Positions 27,018-34,559 of a stretch of DNA of 64,000 bases are shown in pieces (positions within the stretch are counted from its first letter, which is position 1; every line of letters starts with the position of its first letter). The notes under the pieces were generated by a model. The model made no database searches and had not been told where the DNA came from. It saw only the letters and a program-made list of their open reading frames with translations. This DNA comes from Bacillota bacterium (GTDB lineage: Bacteria > Bacillota > Clostridia > Lachnospirales > Lachnospiraceae), in the NCBI GenBank assembly GCA_023436065.1, contig JAEZKU010000011.1, positions 151,955 through 215,954 of the forward strand, given 5' to 3'. A program made the position numbers and the translations under genes.

Positions 27018-27546
27018 ATTTTTTATCCTCTCCTATCTCCAGATAAGCGCGTTTCTTAACTCCTAAAGCTCCGGCGATTAAAAACGAAGGAAACACACGA
27101 ATAGCACGATTTAGCTTCGTAACACTATCGTTATAAATCAGCCGGCTTACACGCAGCATGTTTTCATATTGCATCACTCCGTTCATCGTTTTTATATAAT
27201 TTGTATTCCCTCTTAAGTCCGGATAGCTCTCAGCGATTGCCATAATCTTTTCCAAAGCCGCTGAAATCATATCTTCTTGTATGCTGATTTCCTCAGGAGT
27301 TGATTCCCCGGTAATAGATTGTCTTGCCTGTATGGTATGGGCTATGGTTTCACATTCATGAGCTGCATACCCCTTCGTCAATTCAAAGAGGGAGCTCAGA
27401 GTGTCCCACCTTGAGGATAATTGAATACTGATCTGTGACATAGCGTTATTAATATTATTATCTATTGTTACTAAGGTCTTCTGAACAGAAATAATCCAAA
27501 TAACAAGCAGTATAGTAACAGCACCTATCGCAACAAAATAAACCAT
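27004..27546 (-). CDS. lemA: LemA family protein
   Basis: 180 aa, normal for LemA. One N-terminal membrane helix (FVAIGAVTILLVIWIISVQKTLV) is followed by a helical cytoplasmic or surface domain. The conserved NNINNAMSQISIQLSSRWDTLSSLFELTKGYA and a later YNDSVTKLNRAIRVFPS are the family signatures. LemA proteins have no settled function; some occur with membrane proteases or stress systems. Ribosome site GGAGG. It is the first gene of the two-gene unit with the clostripain-like protease, which suggests a functional pair at the membrane. Confidence 0.88.
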   Translation of the reverse strand: MVYFVAIGAVTILLVIWIISVQKTLVTIDNNINNAMSQISIQLSSRWDTLSSLFELTKGYAAHECETIAHTIQARQSITGESTPEEISIQEDMISAALEKIMAIAESYPDLRGNTNYIKTMNGVMQYENMLRVSRLIYNDSVTKLNRAIRVFPSFLIAGALGVKKRAYLEIGEDKKYEKQ

Positions 27547-27590
27547 AGTTTTCCTCCACTCTCATAGAAATATACCGTAATCATAGTCCT

Positions 27591-27658
27591 ATTATAGTAT
27601 TAATCAAATACCAAATACCGTCATCCACATGAAACGGCTAATTTTATGCATGAAATGA
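27591..27658 (-). promoter_or_regulatory. LytTR-type direct repeat (site A) and promoter of the lemA operon
   Basis: On the minus strand TCATTTCATGC and CCGTTTCATGT are separated by 10 bp (21-bp period) at 27658-27627. A TATAAT follows at 27596-27591, about 45 bp before the lemA start. The repeat lies in the gap shared with the divergent LytTR gene, so it may serve both. The same motif with the same period stands before other transcription units (sites B and D) and as a half-site at C. Confidence 0.6.
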
Positions 27659-27770
27659 CTATCCCTGTGCCCCTTTTTGACAATTTACATTTTTAGGTAG
27701 TAATATTTACTTTATTCCGCCAAAATCTTATGGTACAATTAATTATTATATCTATCGACAGGAGCCACTT

Positions 27771-28523
27771 ATGATAAGAATTGCTATTTGTGATGATAAC
27801 ATTTCTGATCTGTCTAATATGGTATCGATCGTAAATGATTACATCGGCATGCAGAGGAACAGACTTGAAATTGAATATGCTGCATATCAAACTGCAGTGG
27901 ATCTGATTGCGGCGATGGAAAGCGGGCAGCATTTTGATATATTGCTGTTGGATATCCTTATGCCACTAGTAAATGGAATGGACGCCGCTAAAGAAATACG
28001 GCAATATAATCAGGATGTTAAAATCATCTTTTCCACTTCATCGCCAGAATTTGCTGTTGAGTCTTATTCTGTAGATGCTTTTTATTATGCAATCAAGCCC
28101 ATCTGGAAAGAGAAGCTGTTCCTTCTGCTGGATAAAGTAATTGCAGAAATCAAGATCGCTGAGGGTGCCAGCTTTTTGATTAAGAGTAAGGCCGGACTTA
28201 CCAGAATTTATACCAACCGCTTGGAGTATGCTGAGGTTATAGGCAGAACTATCATCTATCATATCATCGATGGATCGGTGGTTGAAGCAGCGGGTTCCAT
28301 GGTTGAGTTAAATGATGCGCTTCTCAATCATTCGAATTTTATTAAGCCCCATCGATCTTACATCATTAATATGGATTTTATCGACACATTAAGTAACAGG
28401 GAGATTATCATGAAATCGCGCTCCACCGTGCCTATGGCCAGGGCAAATTATCAAGCCGTTAAATCAGCCTATATTTCCTATGCCTTCCGTGAGCATATTG
28501 TCTATGATAAAAATTTGATATAA
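27771..28523 (+). CDS. LytTR-family response regulator, orphan
   Basis: 250 aa. The receiver domain (residues 1-120) has acidic Asp8/Asp9 in CDDN, the phosphorylation site Asp61 in LLLDILMP, and a switch Lys in YAIKPIWKEK. The LytTR DNA-binding domain (about 135-240) shows FLIKSKAGLTRIYTNRLEYAEVIGR and FIKPHRSYIINMDFID. AgrA/VirR-type LytTR regulators bind paired direct repeats spaced two helical turns apart. No histidine kinase gene is adjacent, so its partner is encoded elsewhere. Ribosome site ACAGGAG. Repeats matching its expected binding mode occur before four neighbouring transcription units. Confidence 0.9.
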   Translation: MIRIAICDDNISDLSNMVSIVNDYIGMQRNRLEIEYAAYQTAVDLIAAMESGQHFDILLLDILMPLVNGMDAAKEIRQYNQDVKIIFSTSSPEFAVESYSVDAFYYAIKPIWKEKLFLLLDKVIAEIKIAEGASFLIKSKAGLTRIYTNRLEYAEVIGRTIIYHIIDGSVVEAAGSMVELNDALLNHSNFIKPHRSYIINMDFIDTLSNREIIMKSRSTVPMARANYQAVKSAYISYAFREHIVYDKNLI

Positions 28524-28524
28524 A

Positions 28525-28719
28525 TTATTTATACTTCTCACTTCCCGTAGAACGGAAGCCCAGAATATAAGCTGGGATACGATACGTCGGTCTTTTTAAC
28601 AGAGCGTTATAGTCCTTTTCCACTTTCCGATATACCATGAGCTTATTCTCTAATATCTTTTGTGCAGCCGCGTCATTTTCCCCACCGCGTTCTTGCAAAT
28701 AGAACATGCTCCTTTCCAT
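28525..28719 (-). CDS. 64-aa protein of unknown function
   Basis: 64 codons, beginning MERSMFYLQERGGENDAAAQKIL. It is highly charged and probably helical in its first two thirds (KLMVYRKVEKDYNALLKRP), with a short Tyr/Pro-rich tail. There is no signal peptide. The ribosome site is weak, and either Met1 or Met5 could start it. Support for a real gene comes from its promoter region: a perfect LytTR-type direct repeat (site B) and a TAAAAT -10 lie 36-92 bp upstream in the proper orientation. Its stop is one base from the stop of the convergent LytTR gene. I do not recognise the family. Confidence 0.5.
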   Translation of the reverse strand: MERSMFYLQERGGENDAAAQKILENKLMVYRKVEKDYNALLKRPTYRIPAYILGFRSTGSEKYK

Positions 28720-28754
28720 ATCCTATCACTATCTCTTCATTGTAATAGTATCAG

Positions 28755-28811
28755 ATTTTACTCACTGTAACCGTTTACCGCAAGAAACGGGTCTCCCGCT
28801 GCACGAAACGT
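28755..28811 (-). promoter_or_regulatory. LytTR-type direct repeat (site B) and promoter of the 64-aa gene
   Basis: On the minus strand ACGTTTCGTGC and CCGTTTCTTGC are separated by 10 bp (28811-28780). The spacer GGTAAACGGTTACAGTGAG leads to TAAAAT at 28760-28755, which begins 30 bp after the start of the second half-site. The stretch from CGTTTC through the -10 and beyond is strikingly similar to the promoter of the 1861-aa gene (site C). Confidence 0.65.
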
Positions 28812-28819
28812 AAAACAGA

Positions 28820-28849
28820 AATGAGTCCACACTTAAGTGTGAACTCATT
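28820..28849. terminator. Terminator of the 1861-aa surface protein gene
   Basis: AATGAGT and CACACTT pair with AAGTGTG and ACTCATT around one mismatch, followed on the minus strand by a T-rich stretch (TCTGTTTT). It lies 18 bp past the stop codon. Confidence 0.65.
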
Positions 28850-28866
28850 TCCTATTTGTAGACTTT

Positions 28867-31800
28867 TTATTGTATCTTATTTAATGTGATTGCCGGTATG
28901 TTCTCTGAATTGTTTAATGTATACGCAATGAAATCAAAATTAACCGGAACATTTTCATCAGATGAATCATACTGGAGAGCCAGTGTATTCCCTGCATTTA
29001 GGTTCAATCCATTGATTGCTACGATGGAATAATTAGTCATATAATCACCCATGACTGTACCTGTAGGCGCGAGATGGATGTAACCTGTCTTTGTATCATT
29101 AATATATATATTGATATTACCCTCTATTATAGAGGAATAGCGAAGATAAATCACATCACATTCTTGAGAAATAGTAAAACGAACCCCGGAGCTTTCTCCA
29201 TTCGTTGCTCTGTCAATATATCCGACATGTGCTCCACCTGAAGCATATCCACTTGGTTCCACCTCAGCTGATCCATACAGGTTAGCATCCTCAGCTTCCA
29301 CAATCTCATCGGTTATCACATTAACCTCCCACTTTGCATATAAAGTCAAGTTTTCTTCCGGCATAATTTCAAAGCTATAAGGATTCATTAACTCACTGTC
29401 ACTATACCAACCTATGAAGGTGTATCCTATCCGTGTGGGGTTTGAGGGTTGCGTCACAGGTGTACCGGGTTCCTGAGTGATACCGCTGATCTCACTTCCT
29501 CCATTGGATATAAAGTTGATTGTATATGTTACTTGTTCTTGTTCCCAAAGTGCAGTATATGCGATATTCTCTGCAGGCATAGTAGCTGCAAGCGAAGGTT
29601 CCCATCTCAGGAAGTTATATCCGTCACGACTTAATACAGGCGCAGTGATTGCCGCTCCATATCGAAGAATTGTTACGATATCTTCATCTTTTTCGTTTTC
29701 CGGTTTAAAGGTCAGAGTATAGCGATTACGGTCATAGTAAAGCTTAAGCACAAGACTTCCATCCGCAAGGACAGCTCCGGTGGATACAGTCTCCGTCACC
29801 TGATTGTTATAGGTAAATCCATTGTATTCCTTCGCTTTTGCAGACACAACACTGTTATAACTTCCCTTCTTATACTCAGTTTCCGCCAGTGTATAGCCAT
29901 TTTCTTCCACATTCTGCTGATAATGCTCTATCTTATAGTCAAGTTGATCATCAATCTCCCACTTGGCATATAATGTAATATTGTCGGCAGGCATCGTCAC
30001 AAAGGTATATGGCAATGTCAAGGCCTCATCACTATACCATCCAGTGAATTGATATCCGGGCCTGGTCGGTGATTCAGGTGCATTTATGGTAGTACCATAG
30101 GCCTGAGTAAGATTACTGATACTGCTGCCTCCATTCGTATTAAAACGTATCGTATAATAGCTTGATGTCCATCTTGCCGTATAAGTGATATCCGTAGCAG
30201 GCATCGTAGCTCCTACACTTTGATCCCACCCCTGGAAGGTGTAACCGGTCTTCACTACGGTAGGTGCCGATACTGCTGCACCAAACTTCATCGTTTTGAC
30301 GATATCTGCTCCTTGGTTATCCGGCCGGAAGGTCAGGGTATAGCTGTTGCGATCATAATACAGCTTCATTACCAGACTTCCATCTGCTGCTATTTTTCCG
30401 GTTGCTATGGTATCCTTTACACTACTAGTATAGGTAAATCCGTCGAAGCTCTTAGCTACAGCTGATACCGTTTCATCCGTTACTCCTGTCAGAGTATCAA
30501 CAGAGTATCTTGTGTATCCGTCATTCAGTATATTCTGTTGATAATGCTCTACTCTATACTGAGTATTTGTATTGGCCGTCCATTTTGCATACAGGATTAG
30601 ATTTTTAGCCGGCATTGTTGTAAAGGAATACTTTTCCGTCAACATATCGTCACTGTACCACCCTTCAAAGGTATATCCGACTCTTACCGGATTCATAGGT
30701 GCGCTAAGCTTCTCATTGTACTTCTTTGTCACGCTGCTGATCTGGCTTCCTCCATTGGTCAGATATGTAATTGTATAGCCGTTATCATTGATGTCATCCC
30801 ATACCAGATGATAGCTTCTGGAAATAGGGAGGGATGAGAATGCCAATGGTCCGCCCTTCCAGGTTACGGTCATGTCACAATCCAGCTGATGAACGCCTGT
30901 CGGAACATTTACCTTCACTGTATTCCCCGATAAGCTGAAATTCGGATTAGAGAAAGTGATGTTATAGTCACTGACATAATAATTCTTTGTGGATATATCA
31001 CCTTCCCTTAAGTCCAGGTAAGTCATACTGAAGGTATTGTCCGGCAAGGTGTAGGATTTTACTTTATCCTTCAACTTAATGGTTTGCTGTGAGTTGGAAT
31101 AAGCAAAGTCGTATACATTATATCGTGTTCCGGCACTGAGCAAAGGCCATTCTTTTTCGTAAAGCATCGGATTATATTGATATTTTCCGTTTAATACCTG
31201 AGCCTTAAAGGCAATCTCGAGGTATATACCGAAGTCAAGATACAACGCACCGGACATCTTAGAATTCTTAACCTTATTCACCGATTCCAGCTGATAGTAA
31301 AAGTATCCATACAGCTTGGTATACACGCCTGATTCTGCTGTAAGTCCGATACTATTTAAGTCCACAGTGAACAGTCCGACAGCAAATTCCAGTCGTATTC
31401 CTGCTCGAAGTCCCAGTACACCCATGACATATAATTGGAAGGTATACTTCTCATCCATTAAGGCAATCTGGTTGCTTCCTGCATCCTTAGCACCGATTTT
31501 AGCCCAGAAGCAATATCTGGTACCGTTTTGATATTCAAAGTTGCAACCAAGTGCTACATTGACATTAGCGCTTACCACGAAATCAACGGTTGTTCGAATA
31601 TTTATGATACCCAACAGTAGGTGCATATCTGATTTTACGATGTTCTGACTGAAGATCTCTACCCAGTCAGTCTCATTTTCCATCATCTCAGCATAGATTT
31701 CAAAAAGCTCCTGCACTCCTGCTGTGATCTGTTCTGATTTGGTATAGGACAATAGCCTCTGAATCTCCTCGGAGATATCTGTAGATCCGGTTTCTGCGGC

Positions 31801-34452
31801 TGATACCACTGCTTTAAAGCTAATTCCTGTGTAATTATACAGGTCAATATTCGCGTTCATTTGATAATCAGCGATATAAGGAAAGATCCATTTCTTCTTC
31901 CATATCGCTTTACCGGAAGCATCTACTTCCAGCTTAATTTCTTCTACAAAGGTTGCGGAGATTGCAATATTAATCACTTTATCCTCTCCGGTCTCGACTG
32001 GTACATCAAAGCTGACGGTAATTCCACAGCGAACACCTTTTCCGGAAAGCTTTTGAAGATTCTTGCTAATATTCGCTTTTACTATCAGATTCTCTATTGA
32101 CACCTTGGAAGACAGGGACATGATACTCATTGCTTCCAGATCATCTTCATAATTCTCCCGTATCTGAATTGACATTGACTCGAGAACAAAGTCATCCCCG
32201 GCAATATTCTTAAAGCCATCCGTCTCCATCGCCAAAGCAGTTAAATACCTGGAAGCATCCTCAGCGAATCCGCTCTCCACTACCTGCACTTCAATATCCT
32301 TCTCCAGGGTCGCAACATCCACCCCCTCAAGCATAGCATCACTGTCTACGTCATTCCTGGAATAATAATCCAAGATCTCCTGCATCTGCTCTTCGGTAAC
32401 AGGACGATAGGTGATAATCAGAATTCCGTTATTTTCAAGCACCCCCGTGACTTCCCCGTAGCTCACCATATCCGATGCGCCTGCGTTGGTAAAATCACCG
32501 GTATAAAGAGCAATAAAATCTCCCTCATCCACGGTTGTATCACTATTCAGCCCCATTTCAGCGAAGGCACTGAAATTCATATCAGCAGATGCAATCTGTA
32601 TGGCCCCACCGCTCGTTGCGGTGGCTGGGTGATAGCTCACCATCTTGTTGTCATCCCCTGTTGAAATGGGAAGCACATCCGGCATAAATAGAACATCCTC
32701 TGCATCGGCATCCAGATAGCGAACATACTGGCTTCCCACTGTTCCGGATACAGAGTCAACGGTTATGTATGCGATACTATCATTCATATACTGTGAATCA
32801 TCACCATCGATACCCGGTGCCTGAGGAAGCTCACCACTGTAAACACATAATACATCCCCTGCCTTCAGAACACGATTGCCATGATATGTAAAGGTACCGC
32901 TTGCCGTATTGTCTCCACTATAATCGGAACTCATGGATACCACAGCAACAGATAGTGCATGAGTATTGTTCCCGTTATGGGTCATATTGGTAACTTCACT
33001 ACTGGGAATATAGATTATTCCTTCATTTAGGGCAATGTTATAAATCTCTTCCTTTAAGATGGTAAAGGAGCATTTACGAATGTTGCTTTCTTTACTCAGG
33101 AAATTTAATCTGGTATCTTCCAGGGTCAGTGTATAGGACGCACCCTCGGTAAATCCCTCCAAGGCACTGATCTGATAGGTCCCGCTATTACCCGTTACAG
33201 TAATATTGACAGCTTCTGAGCCATCTACACTTACCAGGGTAATTGCATTCTTTACAGCATCTGCTGACATGGACGGATTTGTCGATGTAATTCGGAAGGA
33301 TAGGGTAGGACTCTGATCAAGCAGTGAATAGCTGTCATTCAGAATCTGCTGTTCTGTCTCGATCTCAGAATATTTTGCATACAGAGTCAGGTTCGAATTC
33401 ACCGGTGTCATATCTGTGACTTTATTCTGATAGCCTTTCTCGGTATACCAACCCAGGAAGATACTATTATTCTTCTGCGGAGTCGGAAGGGTTCCTATTG
33501 TTGCTCCGCCAACCACTCTTATCGGGTTGATTGAGCTTCCCCCCATAGAATCAAAGGTAACAGAGTAATAGGAGCTGGTATTCCCCCCCGAATTGCCTGA
33601 TGTGGAGTTACCGGGCGTCGTTGTGGGGGCCGGTACTTTCCCCTCATCGGTCTTATTCTCGTCTTCCGGAGCCTGTGTAGGTTTGGGCTGTGCTTTGGTG
33701 GTTATTGTCTTTCCTGCTGCTACCGACCGCTTACCCTCCGGAGTATTCAAACTGATACTCTTATCTGTCTGATTCACAACAGATATGGAAGAGTTGTTCT
33801 GTGTTATGGTGATGGTACTCTTCTCTGCCCCCTTCTTCAGAGTGATTTTCGCAGCTGTGTCGCTACTGACTTTGATCGGTATAGATGAGGTAAGCTGAGT
33901 CTCTCCTGCACCTTCATTAATCCATACCGGAACACTCTTCGTAGTTTTTCCTTTTAGTATCAGCTTCGCTTTTTTTGAGATAATCAATTTCTTAAGCGTT
34001 CCATTCACGGTAAGCTCTGTCTTTAACCCTGCTTTCGAAAAGGTTATGCTATTCCCCTTAGCCCGCTCAGTCAGAGCCTTTGCATTCGTTATAATGACAG
34101 CTTTAAAAAGGCCTCCGTTGCTCAGTGTCAGCTTCGCCCCATTTACAATCAAGGTCTTATTCTTATATGATTTATTTGGTATTGTTATTTTCTTCTCTGC
34201 CGATGTTTTTATCGTAATTGTTGTTATATTTGCATCAGCTAAGGCTTTATTTAACCCTGACTGTGATGCCACCACGATAGATTGTTTGGCTGTTGTCTTG
34301 TCGGAAGCCTCCTGTATCGAAGAATTCGCTGTAGTCTTCTCTGCTGCATGCACGATCTGCGGTACAGATGACATCATTACCGCGATGACAAGCATAATGG
34401 CTATCGAAGATCGGCCTATTCTTCTCAGCAGATTTCGTGTTGTAGATCTCAT
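28867..34452 (-). CDS. 1861-aa secreted surface protein with InlB-type repeats and a C-terminal CBM-like module
   Basis: A signal peptide (residues 1-36, ending VHAA) precedes a beta-helical repeat region rich in short ITI/LTV units (60-250), a Thr/Pro linker, and one Listeria-Bacteroides (InlB B-type) repeat near 294-362 (GGSSINPIRVVGG...FLGWYTEKGYQNKVT). A long unique middle follows. A block of further B-type repeats (about 1222-1710) comes next, with YxFxGWYSDxxLxxxYxFxxMPAxNxxLYAKW alternating with YRVEHYQQN-type units. The last 145 residues (EAEDANLYGSAEVEPSGYASGG) look like a CBM6/35 domain. There is no sortase motif. Probably an adhesin or glycan-binding surface protein. Ribosome site AGGAGG. 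Confidence 0.85.
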   Translation of the reverse strand: MRSTTRNLLRRIGRSSIAIMLVIAVMMSSVPQIVHAAEKTTANSSIQEASDKTTAKQSIVVASQSGLNKALADANITTITIKTSAEKKITIPNKSYKNKTLIVNGAKLTLSNGGLFKAVIITNAKALTERAKGNSITFSKAGLKTELTVNGTLKKLIISKKAKLILKGKTTKSVPVWINEGAGETQLTSSIPIKVSSDTAAKITLKKGAEKSTITITQNNSSISVVNQTDKSISLNTPEGKRSVAAGKTITTKAQPKPTQAPEDENKTDEGKVPAPTTTPGNSTSGNSGGNTSSYYSVTFDSMGGSSINPIRVVGGATIGTLPTPQKNNSIFLGWYTEKGYQNKVTDMTPVNSNLTLYAKYSEIETEQQILNDSYSLLDQSPTLSFRITSTNPSMSADAVKNAITLVSVDGSEAVNITVTGNSGTYQISALEGFTEGASYTLTLEDTRLNFLSKESNIRKCSFTILKEEIYNIALNEGIIYIPSSEVTNMTHNGNNTHALSVAVVSMSSDYSGDNTASGTFTYHGNRVLKAGDVLCVYSGELPQAPGIDGDDSQYMNDSIAYITVDSVSGTVGSQYVRYLDADAEDVLFMPDVLPISTGDDNKMVSYHPATATSGGAIQIASADMNFSAFAEMGLNSDTTVDEGDFIALYTGDFTNAGASDMVSYGEVTGVLENNGILIITYRPVTEEQMQEILDYYSRNDVDSDAMLEGVDVATLEKDIEVQVVESGFAEDASRYLTALAMETDGFKNIAGDDFVLESMSIQIRENYEDDLEAMSIMSLSSKVSIENLIVKANISKNLQKLSGKGVRCGITVSFDVPVETGEDKVINIAISATFVEEIKLEVDASGKAIWKKKWIFPYIADYQMNANIDLYNYTGISFKAVVSAAETGSTDISEEIQRLLSYTKSEQITAGVQELFEIYAEMMENETDWVEIFSQNIVKSDMHLLLGIINIRTTVDFVVSANVNVALGCNFEYQNGTRYCFWAKIGAKDAGSNQIALMDEKYTFQLYVMGVLGLRAGIRLEFAVGLFTVDLNSIGLTAESGVYTKLYGYFYYQLESVNKVKNSKMSGALYLDFGIYLEIAFKAQVLNGKYQYNPMLYEKEWPLLSAGTRYNVYDFAYSNSQQTIKLKDKVKSYTLPDNTFSMTYLDLREGDISTKNYYVSDYNITFSNPNFSLSGNTVKVNVPTGVHQLDCDMTVTWKGGPLAFSSLPISRSYHLVWDDINDNGYTITYLTNGGSQISSVTKKYNEKLSAPMNPVRVGYTFEGWYSDDMLTEKYSFTTMPAKNLILYAKWTANTNTQYRVEHYQQNILNDGYTRYSVDTLTGVTDETVSAVAKSFDGFTYTSSVKDTIATGKIAADGSLVMKLYYDRNSYTLTFRPDNQGADIVKTMKFGAAVSAPTVVKTGYTFQGWDQSVGATMPATDITYTARWTSSYYTIRFNTNGGSSISNLTQAYGTTINAPESPTRPGYQFTGWYSDEALTLPYTFVTMPADNITLYAKWEIDDQLDYKIEHYQQNVEENGYTLAETEYKKGSYNSVVSAKAKEYNGFTYNNQVTETVSTGAVLADGSLVLKLYYDRNRYTLTFKPENEKDEDIVTILRYGAAITAPVLSRDGYNFLRWEPSLAATMPAENIAYTALWEQEQVTYTINFISNGGSEISGITQEPGTPVTQPSNPTRIGYTFIGWYSDSELMNPYSFEIMPEENLTLYAKWEVNVITDEIVEAEDANLYGSAEVEPSGYASGGAHVGYIDRATNGESSGVRFTISQECDVIYLRYSSIIEGNINIYINDTKTGYIHLAPTGTVMGDYMTNYSIVAINGLNLNAGNTLALQYDSSDENVPVNFDFIAYTLNNSENIPAITLNKIQ

Positions 34453-34523
34453 AGAATATTCCTCCTGTCGTTTATTTTGTCTTTGGATGAATGGATAACT
34501 CGTTTCAGAAATAATAGTAACAT

Positions 34524-34559
34524 ATTATACTCTTAATAACTGTTTACCGCTCGAAACGC
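34524..34559 (-). promoter_or_regulatory. LytTR half-site (site C) and promoter of the 1861-aa gene
   Basis: On the minus strand GCGTTTCGAGC (34559-34549) is followed by GGTAAACAGTTATTAAGAG and a perfect TATAAT at 34529-34524. The half-site to -10 distance (30 bp) and the spacer sequence match site B. The expected second half-site 21 bp upstream (34580-34570) is poor, perhaps because it lies in the coding end of the 706-aa gene. Confidence 0.5.
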
